64,000 nucleotides of DNA, taken from Amycolatopsis vancoresmycina (GTDB taxonomy: Bacteria > Actinomycetota > Actinomycetes > Mycobacteriales > Pseudonocardiaceae). Numbering within the stretch: the stretch's first letter is position 1; every line of letters starts with the position of its first letter. Location: contig NZ_JNYY01000016.1 of NCBI RefSeq assembly GCF_000716785.1, forward strand, positions 353,273 through 417,272, read 5' to 3'. Positions 1 through 8,123 of the stretch are shown here, piece by piece. The translations under genes and the position numbers were made by a program. The notes under the pieces are model-generated. The model did no database searches. It had not been told where the DNA came from and saw only the letters and a list, made by a program, of their open reading frames with translations.

Positions 1-1443
1 CTGCCCAACGGCAACGCGCTGGCGACCGAACGGGACCGGTTCGAGATTCTGCTCGTGACGCCGTCCGGCCAGAAGACGACGCTGGGCAAGGTGCCGGGCG
101 CGGTCGGCACGAACGGCGAAGGCGGCCTCCTCGGCCTGGCGATCTCGCCGAACTGGGCGAGCGACCACGCGATCTACCTGTACCACACGGCCTCCGGGGA
201 CAACCGGATCGTGAAGATGACCTACGACGGCAGCACGCTGTCCTCGACGTCGACGCCGGTGCTCACCGGGATCGCGAAGAACCGCTACCACAACGGCGGC
301 CGGATCAAGTTCGGCCCGGACGGCAAGCTGTACGCCACCGTCGGCGACGCCAAGAACAGCGACAACGCGCAGAACAAGAGCTCCCTCAACGGGAAGATCC
401 TGCGGCTCAACCCGGACGGCTCCGCGCCGAGCGACAACCCGTTCTACGCCACCGGCGGCAACGCCCGGTACGTCTGGAGCTACGGCCACCGCAACCCGCA
501 GGGCCTGGCCTGGGACTCCCGCGGCCAGCTGTGGGCGGCGGAGTTCGGCGAAAGCAGCCAGGACGAGCTCAACCTGATCCAGAAGGGCGGCAACTTCGGC
601 TGGCCGAGCTGCGAAGGCACGCAGGGCAGCTGCAGCGGCTACATCGCCCCGAAGAAGACCTGGCCGACGTCGCAGGCCGGGCCGAGCGGGCTGGAGATCG
701 TCAACGACTGGATCTACATCGCCGGCGTCACCGGCGAGCAGCTGTTCGCCACCCAGATCAACGCGGCGGGCACCGGCGTCGGCACGGTGTCGACGCTGTT
801 CTCCGGCCGCTGGGGCCGGCTGCGCTCGGTCACGAAGACCCCGGACGGCGGGCTCTGGCTGACCTCGACCAACAACGACAAGAACGGCGGCACGCCGTCG
901 GTGCTGGACAACGTGATCGTGCGGCTGAAGTTCCCGGGCGGCGGCACGCCGAGCGGCTTCAAGCTGACCAGCTCCGCCTTCGCCGACAACGCCACCATCC
1001 CGGACAAGTACACCTGCGCCGGGGACGGCACGGCGGGCCAGGACCCGTCGCCGCCGCTGGCGTGGGGCGCCTCCGACGGCGCGAAGGGCTACGCCGTCGT
1101 GTTCGCCGACGTCGCCAACAGCGGGAACAAGCTGCACTGGGCGATCTGGGACGTCCCGGCGTCGGCTCGCTCCCTCCCGGAAGGGCTCGGAGCGGGCTAC
1201 ACGGTGCCGAACCAGGGCGGCGCCAAACAGAAGGCGATGGGCAGCGGGGCGAACGCGCAGAAGTTCTTCGGCCCCTGCCCGGGCGGCTCGAGCCACCCGT
1301 ACACGTTCACGCTCTACGCCCTGAACACCGCCACGGTCCCCGGCCTGACGTCGTCCTCGACGATGGCCCAGATCGAAACGGCGATCAAGGGCGCATCGAC
1401 GGGCAGCGTCGTGCTGCGCGGCAAGTCCAGCGCGGCGGCCTGA
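1..1443 (+). CDS. PQQ-dependent glucose/sorbosone dehydrogenase fused to a YbhB/PEBP domain (5' partial)
   Basis: The frame is open from base 1, so the start and any signal peptide lie upstream. Visible residues 1-305 form the soluble aldose dehydrogenase propeller: LPNGNALATER at the edge, then GEGGLLGLAISPNW, FGPDGKLYATVGDA and YGHRNPQGLAWD. After a Gly/Pro/Ser linker near residue 315, residues 318-478 are a phosphatidylethanolamine-binding-like (Raf kinase inhibitor-like, YbhB) domain with NKLHWAIWDVPA and GPCPGGSSHPYTFTLYAL. Sugar dehydrogenases of this family oxidise aldoses outside the membrane using PQQ; the role of the PEBP domain is unknown. Domain assignment is firm; the natural substrate is not. 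Confidence 0.85.
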   Translation: MPNGNALATERDRFEILLVTPSGQKTTLGKVPGAVGTNGEGGLLGLAISPNWASDHAIYLYHTASGDNRIVKMTYDGSTLSSTSTPVLTGIAKNRYHNGGRIKFGPDGKLYATVGDAKNSDNAQNKSSLNGKILRLNPDGSAPSDNPFYATGGNARYVWSYGHRNPQGLAWDSRGQLWAAEFGESSQDELNLIQKGGNFGWPSCEGTQGSCSGYIAPKKTWPTSQAGPSGLEIVNDWIYIAGVTGEQLFATQINAAGTGVGTVSTLFSGRWGRLRSVTKTPDGGLWLTSTNNDKNGGTPSVLDNVIVRLKFPGGGTPSGFKLTSSAFADNATIPDKYTCAGDGTAGQDPSPPLAWGASDGAKGYAVVFADVANSGNKLHWAIWDVPASARSLPEGLGAGYTVPNQGGAKQKAMGSGANAQKFFGPCPGGSSHPYTFTLYALNTATVPGLTSSSTMAQIETAIKGASTGSVVLRGKSSAAA

Positions 1444-1448
1444 AAGCC

Positions 1449-1489
1449 GCGGCAGGGGTGACCGGAGCGGCGCCGGTCACCCCTGCCGC
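1449..1489. terminator. Perfect hairpin between convergent genes
   Basis: Two 17-base complementary arms (1449-1465 and 1473-1489) with a 7-base loop lie directly after the dehydrogenase stop and just before the end of the converging gene. It has no clear T-run, which is normal for actinobacterial terminators, and could serve both strands. Confidence 0.75.
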
Positions 1490-1491
1490 CC

Positions 1492-1860
1492 TTACTGCGT
1501 CCCCGCCACCCGGCGCAGGTGGGCGTCGACGTCGAAGCCGTGTTCCTCCAGCCGGCGGCGGGCCAGCAGGAGCTCGTCGGGGGTGAACAGCTCGGCGTAC
1601 TCCTCACGCAGCATGACCGCCTCGGAGCTGCGGCCGAGCTGGTTCTTCTCCCAGAGCACGGTGAACCCGCCCGCGGTGCCGGCCCCGCGCAGCAGCAGCC
1701 GGGCCGCCTCGACGCCGCCGTGCTCGCGCACCATGCGTTCGAACTGGGCGGGCCGGTAGCCGTAATCCTTCGCGAGAACCCGGCATCCGTCGAGCAGATC
1801 CTCGGTGAACCGCGCGGCGAGCCGGGGATCGGCCGGGACGGATGCGGCTGGTTCGGGCAT
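1492..1860 (-). CDS. Conserved hypothetical protein, 122 aa
   Basis: Small soluble protein without signal peptide or membrane segment. It contains FTVLWEKNQLGRSSEAVML followed by EYAELFTPDEL and a C-terminal helix, a pattern I associate with a widespread uncharacterised family of about 100-120 residues (recall, not a search). No catalytic motif is evident. It stands alone, convergent with the dehydrogenase gene. The ATG start fits the family length. About 180 bases upstream hold no further gene. Confidence 0.65.
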   Translation of the reverse strand: MPEPAASVPADPRLAARFTEDLLDGCRVLAKDYGYRPAQFERMVREHGGVEAARLLLRGAGTAGGFTVLWEKNQLGRSSEAVMLREEYAELFTPDELLLARRRLEEHGFDVDAHLRRVAGTQ

Positions 1861-2044
1861 GGGACACCTCTCGACGAACGGCTTCCCTGATTAATCGCGA
1901 ACCGGGCCGGTTTCGCTACGCCGTTCGGGGAACGAATTCACGGCGAGCACTCTCCGTGTCACCGGAAGCGAACAAATCGGGCGAAACCGCCGGTACCCGC
2001 CGTCAGCCGTCCGGCGAAGTCCACAGTGGACACCGGAGCGGGCC

Positions 2045-2653
2045 TCACCAGCCGAACAGGCCGCCCATGATCCGGGCGCAGCGGGCCGTCATCGCCCCGG
2101 CGTCCTCGTCCGGGCGGTCGATCCACCAGCTGATCAGCGAGTCGACCACACCCGTCCAGACCTGCGCGACCGCCTCGATGTCGACCGGGTCGGCCAGGCC
2201 GCGCGACGTCAGCAGCTGCGTCGCGCCCAGCACCGCGAAGGCGTCGAGGCGCCGCCGGTAGTCCGCGGCCGCGGCGGCGATGTCCCCGGTGGCCGGCACC
2301 GTCGCGTCGCGCAGGAGGCGCCAGGCGTAGCGGTCGTGGTCGAAAGTCGTGAAGATCGCCGCCAGGACCTTCAGCGGCATCTGGTCGGGCTCCCCGCCGG
2401 CGGCCATGGTCGTCGCGACGCCCTCGGTGAGCCGCCCGCCCGCCCGGTGCAGGCAGGCCAGGTAGAGCCCGTCCTTCGAGCCGAAGTACTGGTACAGCAG
2501 CGGCTTCGTGACCCCGACCCGGCGCGCGATCTCGACCATGGACGCGCCCGCGTAGCCGGCCCGGCCGAACTCCTCGGTGCCCGCCACGACGAGCTGCGCC
2601 TCGCGCTCTTCGCGGGGCATCCCCTTGGTCCCGACCGGCCTTGACTCCGTCAC
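2045..2653 (-). CDS. TetR family transcriptional regulator
   Basis: 202 residues with an N-terminal TetR helix-turn-helix (about residues 18-62: GASMVEIARRVGVTKPLLYQYFGSKDG split over two helices) and a divergent all-helical ligand-binding C-terminal domain. A second in-frame ATG (residue 12, MPREEREAQ) is a possible start. It is transcribed divergently from the sterol-desaturase-like gene and an imperfect palindrome lies between the two, so it probably represses that neighbour and itself. The ligand cannot be told from sequence. Confidence 0.9.
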   Translation of the reverse strand: MTESRPVGTKGMPREEREAQLVVAGTEEFGRAGYAGASMVEIARRVGVTKPLLYQYFGSKDGLYLACLHRAGGRLTEGVATTMAAGGEPDQMPLKVLAAIFTTFDHDRYAWRLLRDATVPATGDIAAAAADYRRRLDAFAVLGATQLLTSRGLADPVDIEAVAQVWTGVVDSLISWWIDRPDEDAGAMTARCARIMGGLFGW

Positions 2654-2675
2654 ACGCGAGAGCCTACCGTGCGTA

Positions 2676-2695
2676 AAGTGACCCTTGGGTAAGTT
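2676..2695. promoter_or_regulatory. Candidate TetR operator
   Basis: Imperfect palindrome AAGTGACCC-TT-GGGTAAGTT (7 of 9 arm positions pair) in the 69-base gap between the divergent TetR and desaturase genes. The size and position are typical of a TetR operator overlapping both promoters. Binding is inferred. Confidence 0.5.
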
Positions 2696-2722
2696 ACCGT
2701 CAGGTCAGATGAAGGAGGCGGC

Positions 2723-3595
2723 GTGGCCGAGTTCCTGGCGCACCTGCGCGACCCGGTGCTGTTCGCGGTTCCGGTGTTCCTGCTGTTCGTGACGATCGAG
2801 ATCGTGGCGGTGCACGTGCTCGGCCACGACGACAACGTGGTCGGCTACAGCGTCGCCGACACCCGCACGAGCATGCTGATGGGCACGGTGGCGGTCGGCG
2901 TGAACGCGCTGTTCCGGCTGGTGATGCTGGTCGTGTTCGCGGCCCTGTTCGAGCTGGCGCCGGTGCGGTTCGACCCGCGCGACTGGTGGACGTGGGTGCT
3001 GATGCTGCTCGGCCAGGAACTGGTGTTCTACGCGTACCACCGCGCCAGCCACCGGGTGCGGCTGCTGTGGGCCGGGCACCAGGTCCACCACTCGAGCGAG
3101 CACTACAACTTCTCGACGGCGCTGCGGCAGAAGTGGACGCCGTACTTCCAGCTGCCGTTCTGGTCGGTGCTGGCGCTGTGCGGCATCCCGCCGTGGATGA
3201 TCCTGACGGGCCTGTCGATCGACCTGGTGTACCAGTTCTTCGTGCACACGGAGAAGGTCGGCAGGCTGCCCCGCTGGTTCGAGTACGTGTTCAACACGCC
3301 CTCACACCACCGCGTCCACCACGGCAGCGACGAGGAGTACCTGGACGCGAACTACGGCGGCATCCTGATCATCTGGGACCGGATGTTCGGCAGCTTCGTC
3401 CCCGAGGGCCGCCGTCCGACGTACGGGCTGACGAAGAACATCGGCACGTACAACCTGCTGCGCGTGGGCTTCCACGAGTACGGCTCGATCCTGCGCGACC
3501 TGCGCGGGGCCCGGACGTGGCGGGAGCGGGCGGGGTACGTGTTCGGGCCACCCGGCTGGCAGCCCGCCGGTTTTCAGTCAGCCGCCCACTCGTAG
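2723..3595 (+). CDS. Sterol desaturase / fatty acid hydroxylase superfamily membrane protein
   Basis: 290 residues with hydrophobic helices near residues 10-28, 50-80, 92-108 and 150-170. The di-iron histidine clusters of the superfamily are present: YHRASH, HQVHHS and SHHRVHHG. It should be an integral membrane non-haem di-iron oxygenase that hydroxylates or desaturates a lipid or terpenoid substrate. The GTG start is preceded by GAAGGAGG. The last 22 bases overlap the converging GntR gene. Regulation by the adjacent TetR protein is likely. Confidence 0.88.
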   Translation: MAEFLAHLRDPVLFAVPVFLLFVTIEIVAVHVLGHDDNVVGYSVADTRTSMLMGTVAVGVNALFRLVMLVVFAALFELAPVRFDPRDWWTWVLMLLGQELVFYAYHRASHRVRLLWAGHQVHHSSEHYNFSTALRQKWTPYFQLPFWSVLALCGIPPWMILTGLSIDLVYQFFVHTEKVGRLPRWFEYVFNTPSHHRVHHGSDEEYLDANYGGILIIWDRMFGSFVPEGRRPTYGLTKNIGTYNLLRVGFHEYGSILRDLRGARTWRERAGYVFGPPGWQPAGFQSAAHS

Positions 3596-4335
3596 GACAG
3601 CTGATAGCGATCGGCCGCGAGGACCATGTCGTTCATCTCCACCGGCACGCCGTCCTCGCGGTGGGCCACCCGCGTCACCGTCACGACCGGCACACCCTCG
3701 GCGAGCTGCAGGAGCGAAGCTTCTTCCGGCGTCGGCATGCGCGCGCCGACGTGCTCAGTGAACGACGCCAACCGGTGCCCGGCTTCTTCGAGCCGGGCAT
3801 ACGTGCCGCCCGGACCGGTGTCGACCTGCTCGATCGCGGTGTCGCGGGTGAACTCCCGAGATAGCCGCGAAACGGCGAGCTGGACAACGAGCCCGTCGGC
3901 GCGCATCACCCGGTCCCGCACCGCGATCTCCGTACCGGCTTCGACCGCCAGATAGCCGGCGACCCGGTCGTCAGCGCGCTCGAAGGAGACCTTCACCGAG
4001 GCCGACGGCGTGAAGCCGTGTTCCGCAGCGTCCGCGAGGAAGGCACCCCGATTCCGATCCCGCGCTGCACGCGAAAGCCGAGACCGCGCGAGACGTTGCA
4101 CATTCGCAGGCGGACGCACGAATACACCCCGTCCATGCTCGGAAGTCACCAGACCTTCGGACCGGAGCAGATTCACCGCATCCCGGACCGTCGGCCTCGA
4201 GACACCGTACCGGTCGACCAGGTCACGTTCACTGGGTAGCTGCTCACCGGCTGCCAGCCGGCCAGAGGTGATCTTTTCGCGCAGATCGGCAGCGACCTGC
4301 CGGAAGGCCGGGACTCCACTTCGGCGATCCACCAT
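3574..4335 (-). CDS. GntR/HutC family transcriptional regulator
   Basis: 253 residues: N-terminal winged helix (about 8-75, including GEQLPSERDLVDRYGVSRPT) followed by a UTRA-type effector domain (VPVVTVTRVAHREDGVPVE). I chose ATG at 4335 because GGGAGG precedes it at a normal distance; an upstream in-frame ATG at 4407 would run through the operator. It is divergent from the 4431-5746 operon, with operator-like half-sites between them, so it probably controls that operon and itself. Confidence 0.9.
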   Translation of the reverse strand: MVDRRSGVPAFRQVAADLREKITSGRLAAGEQLPSERDLVDRYGVSRPTVRDAVNLLRSEGLVTSEHGRGVFVRPPANVQRLARSRLSRAARDRNRGAFLADAAEHGFTPSASVKVSFERADDRVAGYLAVEAGTEIAVRDRVMRADGLVVQLAVSRLSREFTRDTAIEQVDTGPGGTYARLEEAGHRLASFTEHVGARMPTPEEASLLQLAEGVPVVTVTRVAHREDGVPVEMNDMVLAADRYQLSYEWAAD

Positions 4336-4356
4336 GCAGCCATCCTCCCACTGGGT

Positions 4357-4417
4357 AACTCGTCTTGACCAGTTGACACCCACCTGCCACTGTACTCGTA
4401 TTGACATCCTTACCAGT
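4357..4417. promoter_or_regulatory. GntR-type operators overlapping a divergent promoter
   Basis: A palindrome AACT-c-GT-cttg-AC-c-AGTT occupies 4357-4374 and two more half-sites, ACTCGT (4394-4399) and ACCAGT (4412-4417), follow on the side of the 4431 gene. A TTGACA (4373-4378) with TCGTAT 17 bases further could be the promoter of the rightward operon, flanked by the sites. The half-site form matches HutC-subfamily operators. Which site is bound is inference. Confidence 0.6.
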
Positions 4418-4430
4418 TTGGGGAGAAGCC

Positions 4431-4895
4431 ATGACTGTCGCCGCCCGATCGCTCATCCCAGACGAGTTGTTCGACCGGCTTGCCGATCGGATCACCGTCA
4501 GCGAAGACTTGCCGCCCGACCTCGCGGAGCGGGTCGTCGATCAGACGCTGGCCTTCCTGTGCGCTTGTGCGACCGGCCGCGGTCCGGGGCTGGCACCGTC
4601 ACCGCTCGTGGACGTCGGATGGCACGCCTTCATCCTGCACACCAGGGAATACGCCGAATTCTGCAACCGGGTGGCCGGTGGCTACATCCACCACGTGCCC
4701 GAACCGGAGCGCGACATCTCGATCGCGGACCGGCACCTCAAGCTGAGCCAAGCCGTTTCCGCCATCGCCTCGGCCGGCTTCCCGGTGGACCCGGACCTCT
4801 GGTCGCTTCGCGCGGCAGACTGCACCAGCGGCGACGACGGGTGTCGCGCGTCCGGCAAAGAAGGCAACGAAAACACCGACACGAACGGAAGGTGA
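4431..4895 (+). CDS. Glycine-rich-domain-like (DUF1399-type) hypothetical protein
   Basis: 154 residues. The central motif DVGWHAFILHTREYAEFC followed by GGYIHHVPEP resembles the W-H/Y-x2-FC pattern of glycine-rich-domain-containing proteins. No signal peptide or membrane segment; the C-terminus has a short Cys-containing tail. ATG at 4431 is preceded by GGGGAGAA. It is translationally coupled to the following kinase-like gene (GTGA overlap) and lies under the GntR operator. Function is unknown; co-occurrence with an APH-type enzyme suggests a small-molecule pathway. Confidence 0.65.
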   Translation: MTVAARSLIPDELFDRLADRITVSEDLPPDLAERVVDQTLAFLCACATGRGPGLAPSPLVDVGWHAFILHTREYAEFCNRVAGGYIHHVPEPERDISIADRHLKLSQAVSAIASAGFPVDPDLWSLRAADCTSGDDGCRASGKEGNENTDTNGR

Positions 4896-5746
4896 CACCT
4901 CTGTACGACTGGAAAGAGCTGCCCGCTGCGGTTCGCGACGTGGTGCACGACCACCTCGGTCCGATCAGCGAAACCGTTCCGGCAGCGGCGATGCGCAGTT
5001 CGAGCGTTGCCGTGACCCTGCGGCGCGATGGTCGTCCGTCCGTGTTCCTCAAGGGGGTCCGGGGTGTGTCGGCCGCGATGCGCTGGCTGCGCAACGAAGC
5101 CGAGATCGCGCCGCTCCTCGGCGGGCTCGCGCCGGAGGTCCTGTTCCAGCAGGATGTCGGCGACTGGCTGGTCGTCGGCTTCGCCCACGTCGACGGGCAG
5201 CCCGCCGCTCTCGGACCGGAGTCACCGGATCTTCCCGCCGTCGCTACCGCAGTGAACCGGATCGGTGCGATCGAGGCTCCCCACCTGCGATCGCTGGCCG
5301 ACCGTTGGAAAACGCCTTGGTGGCCGCGCCTCGCCGCCCGGGCGGAGCTGTCCGGCGCCCTCGATGTGCGCCGGCTCGCCTCCTGGGAGGAGAAGGCGCC
5401 GGAGCTGCTGACCGGCTCCTGCCTGCTCCACACCGATCTGCACGCCGACCAGTTCCTGCTGGGTGACGACGGCGGAGCCTGCGTCGTCGACTGGGGCTGG
5501 CCCGCTTCCGGCGCGCCGTGGGTCGACCCGGCGTTCCTGGTGATCCGGCTCGTGGCCGCCGGTCACCGTCCGGCGGACGCCGAAGCCTGGGCGCGTGCGC
5601 ACACACGCTGGGCTTCGGCGTCCCCTGACTCCGTGACGGCCTTCGCCGCCTGCGTCGCGGGATTGTGGACCGGCAAGGCCGCCACCGAATCCCTGGCCCG
5701 GACGGCTCGTGACTACGCGAGCTGGCGGCTCGCGCTCACCGCCTGA
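4892..5746 (+). CDS. Aminoglycoside phosphotransferase (APH) family protein
   Basis: 284 residues with the protein-kinase-like fold of APH/choline kinases: catalytic loop HTDLHADQ near residue 180 and the metal-binding VVDWGWP near residue 200. GTG at 4892 overlaps the upstream stop as GTGA; longer in-frame starts would run through the previous gene. It likely phosphorylates a small hydroxylated molecule in the cytoplasm. There is no specific evidence for antibiotic resistance; the GntR-controlled context argues equally for metabolite kinase activity. Confidence 0.82.
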   Translation: MTPLYDWKELPAAVRDVVHDHLGPISETVPAAAMRSSSVAVTLRRDGRPSVFLKGVRGVSAAMRWLRNEAEIAPLLGGLAPEVLFQQDVGDWLVVGFAHVDGQPAALGPESPDLPAVATAVNRIGAIEAPHLRSLADRWKTPWWPRLAARAELSGALDVRRLASWEEKAPELLTGSCLLHTDLHADQFLLGDDGGACVVDWGWPASGAPWVDPAFLVIRLVAAGHRPADAEAWARAHTRWASASPDSVTAFAACVAGLWTGKAATESLARTARDYASWRLALTA

Positions 5747-5747
5747 G

Positions 5748-6707
5748 TTACGCGATGTCCCGCAGCCGGAGGCTGTTCAGCGGCGGGCGTTCCGGGGACG
5801 TCAGGTCGGTCAGGACCAGCTCGCGGTCGAACCCGTCCGACGAGCCGCGCCGGAACTGGGCCAGCATCGTCGCCGGGGGCGTTGCCGTGATCAGGCGGCC
5901 GTAGCGCTCCAGCCGGTCGAACAGCGTCTGCATGATCTGGCCCGCCATCCGGCCCAGTGCCTGGGTGCTCTGGTGGCGGTGCACGCGGTGGCCGAGGTCG
6001 ACCTGGGCCAGTGCGTCGAGGCCGCGCCGCTCCAGCAGGTCGATCAGGTGGCCGATCTCGACGCCGTAGTTCGCCACGAACGGGATGCTCTCCAGCACTT
6101 CGCGGCGGCCCGCGTATTCGCCCGCGAGGGGCTGGACGAAGCCCGCCAGCTCCGGCCAGAACATGTTGAGCAGCGGGCGGGCGACGAGCTCGGTGACCCG
6201 GCCGCCGCCGTCCGCCTCCGCGCCGAGGGGGCGGTGGTAGAACCCCTTGACGTAGGCGACCGTCGGGTCTGTGAGCAGCGGGCCGAGCAGCCCGGTGACG
6301 TAGTCCGTGGTGAAGTCGTGGAGGTCGCCGTCGACGAAGACGACCAGGTCGCCGCTCGTGGCCGCGACACCCTTCCACAGCGCTTCGCCCTTGCCCGGCA
6401 GGCCGCCGAGCGCGGGGAGCACGGCGTCCTGCGCGACGACGTCCGCCCCCGCGGCCGCGGCCACCTCGGCCGTCGCGTCGGTGGAGTGGCTGTCGACGAC
6501 CAGGATTTCGTCGACGAGCACGCCGTGGAGGTCCTCGCGGATGGCGGTCACGATCGCGCCGACGGTGGCTTCCTCGTTCCGGGCCGGGATGACCACCGAC
6601 ACCGTGGCCCCGCGTTTGGCCTCGACGAGGTCCGCGGTCGTCCAGTCCCCGGTCCGGCTGCTGCGCCGGGTGAGCCAGGTGCCGATCTCCGGCGAAACCT
6701 GCAGCAT
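5748..6707 (-). CDS. gpgS: Glucosyl-3-phosphoglycerate synthase
   Basis: 319 residues, close to the mycobacterial enzyme. GT81-type glycosyltransferase with VVIPARNEEATVGAIV (nucleotide binding), EILVVDSHSTDAT, the metal motif FVDGDLHDF, and the family signature NYGVEIGHLIDLLERRG. It transfers glucose from an NDP-glucose to 3-phosphoglycerate, the first step to glucosylglycerate and methylglucose lipopolysaccharide. It converges on the APH gene with a single base between the stops. The upstream 145 bases hold its promoter; no other pathway genes are adjacent. Confidence 0.93.
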   Translation of the reverse strand: MLQVSPEIGTWLTRRSSRTGDWTTADLVEAKRGATVSVVIPARNEEATVGAIVTAIREDLHGVLVDEILVVDSHSTDATAEVAAAAGADVVAQDAVLPALGGLPGKGEALWKGVAATSGDLVVFVDGDLHDFTTDYVTGLLGPLLTDPTVAYVKGFYHRPLGAEADGGGRVTELVARPLLNMFWPELAGFVQPLAGEYAGRREVLESIPFVANYGVEIGHLIDLLERRGLDALAQVDLGHRVHRHQSTQALGRMAGQIMQTLFDRLERYGRLITATPPATMLAQFRRGSSDGFDRELVLTDLTSPERPPLNSLRLRDIA

Positions 6708-6852
6708 GCGTTTCCCCTTCCCTCGTTCACCTCCGAGGTTCGAGGTCCCGCGTTTCGGCGGCCGTTCCGCGGTGCTACCGGGGTGTTACGAGATGGCAGG
6801 CCGCGTTAAACCGGCTGACGGCTGCGGGCGCCGCGGCCTAGGGTCGGCGCCG

Positions 6853-7260
6853 ATGAGCCAGTACTTCAGCATCGACGGCACCGACGTCTGGAACCCGTCC
6901 AACGGGCCCGGGACGCTCTTCGTGCACCTTGCCGCGGCCCACGTCCCGCTCGGCGGGCCGCACGGGATCGGCACCACGCCCGGCGATCCCGACGACCACC
7001 CGATCGACGGAACCGTCTTCGCGGCGTTCGCCGACGCGCTCGTCGCCGAGTACCGCGCGACGTCGCACCCGATCAAGCGAGCGCTGCTCGAAGGGTTCGT
7101 GGCGACCGCGGCGGTCATGGCCCGGCGCGGCGGGCTCGCCCTGCCGGCGCTCGACGGACCGGCCGGCCACTCGCCGCGGGACGTCCCGGGTGGCGGGGCG
7201 GCCGGGCCGGACCGGCTCGCCGAGCTCGTGGCCGAGTACGAACGGGCGATGCCGGTGTGA
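6853..7260 (+). CDS. DUF6086-like hypothetical protein
   Basis: 135 residues starting MSQYFSIDGTDVWNPSNG, which matches the opening I associate with the uncharacterised DUF6086 family of actinomycetes (recognition from memory). Predicted cytoplasmic, helical, with no enzymatic motif. It forms a two-gene operon with the next gene through a GTGA overlap. ATG at 6853 is chosen because the conserved family motif begins there. Function unknown. Confidence 0.65.
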   Translation: MSQYFSIDGTDVWNPSNGPGTLFVHLAAAHVPLGGPHGIGTTPGDPDDHPIDGTVFAAFADALVAEYRATSHPIKRALLEGFVATAAVMARRGGLALPALDGPAGHSPRDVPGGGAAGPDRLAELVAEYERAMPV

Positions 7261-8123
7261 TCGAAGCGATCCGGCCGTTCCGCTGGGACCTCGTGCGCCC
7301 CGACCACCTCGGCACCCTGCTCGACGGGGTTCCCGAGCCGGACCTGTGGTTCCTCGACGACCTGATCGACTGCGCCGCGAAGGTGGTCGCGCGGTCGGAG
7401 GACGGCGAGCTGCACTTCGTCGGCCGGTCCGCCGACTCCGTCTTCGACCTGCTCGGCGGCGCGCTGCCGGATCCGGGCCGGCTGCACCTGCTGCCGCTGT
7501 CCACCGGGTGGATCGACCACCCGCTGCTGGGGCCGCTCCGCCCGGCGGAGGTGGCGCAGCTGCGGGCGAACCTGGCCGCCCACGGCCTCGCCCCGGAGCG
7601 CCTCGCCCGGGGTTCCCGGCCCCTCACCTTCGTCGACGCCGTGTCTTCGGGCGGCTCTTTCGGGCACCTGGTCGGGATCCTGCGCGACTGGGCGGCCGGC
7701 GAACGCGCCGACTGGCCCGCCATCCGGCGGCGGATCCGGATCGTCGGACTGACCTGGCGCACGGCCACCAGCCCGAAAACCCGCCGCTGGCAGCAGCACG
7801 CCGAGTGGGTGCGGGACCTGCCCAGCGGCTCGATCCGCAACGTCTCGGTCGACGCGGCGGTGCTCGGCTACCTCGCCGACCACCAGCACAAGCTCGCCCC
7901 GTCGTTCCGGCGGGACCGCTGGCACGACGGGGACATCCGCGAACCCGCGCACGACGACCGCACCCGCCGGGCGCTGGCCGAAGCGGTCGCGATCGTCGAA
8001 GCCGGGCGCACGCGGGCCGTGCGCGAGCGGCTCGCCCGCGCGATGAGCCGCGAACCCGCGATCGCCGAGCCGTGGCTGCGGGACCTCGTCAGGCGTCTTC
8101 CTCTTCGAGCATCTCCGGCGTGA
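7257..8123 (+). CDS. Hypothetical protein with a phosphoribosyltransferase-like loop
   Basis: 288 residues, soluble. FVDAVSSGGSFG (residues 125-136) resembles the PRPP-binding loop of phosphoribosyltransferases, and an upstream HFVGRSADSVFDLL segment could be a second substrate loop; the rest is not recognised. Translationally coupled to the DUF6086-like gene. Its last 35 bases overlap the end of whiA on the other strand. The enzyme-family suggestion is tentative and based on one motif only. Confidence 0.6.
   Translation: MIEAIRPFRWDLVRPDHLGTLLDGVPEPDLWFLDDLIDCAAKVVARSEDGELHFVGRSADSVFDLLGGALPDPGRLHLLPLSTGWIDHPLLGPLRPAEVAQLRANLAAHGLAPERLARGSRPLTFVDAVSSGGSFGHLVGILRDWAAGERADWPAIRRRIRIVGLTWRTATSPKTRRWQQHAEWVRDLPSGSIRNVSVDAAVLGYLADHQHKLAPSFRRDRWHDGDIREPAHDDRTRRALAEAVAIVEAGRTRAVRERLARAMSREPAIAEPWLRDLVRRLPLRASPA

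Noticed and set aside
4010..4891. Extended N-terminus for the APH gene
   Set aside because: The frame is open but lies antisense to the GntR gene and out of frame over the 4431 gene; GTG 4892 is the sensible start.
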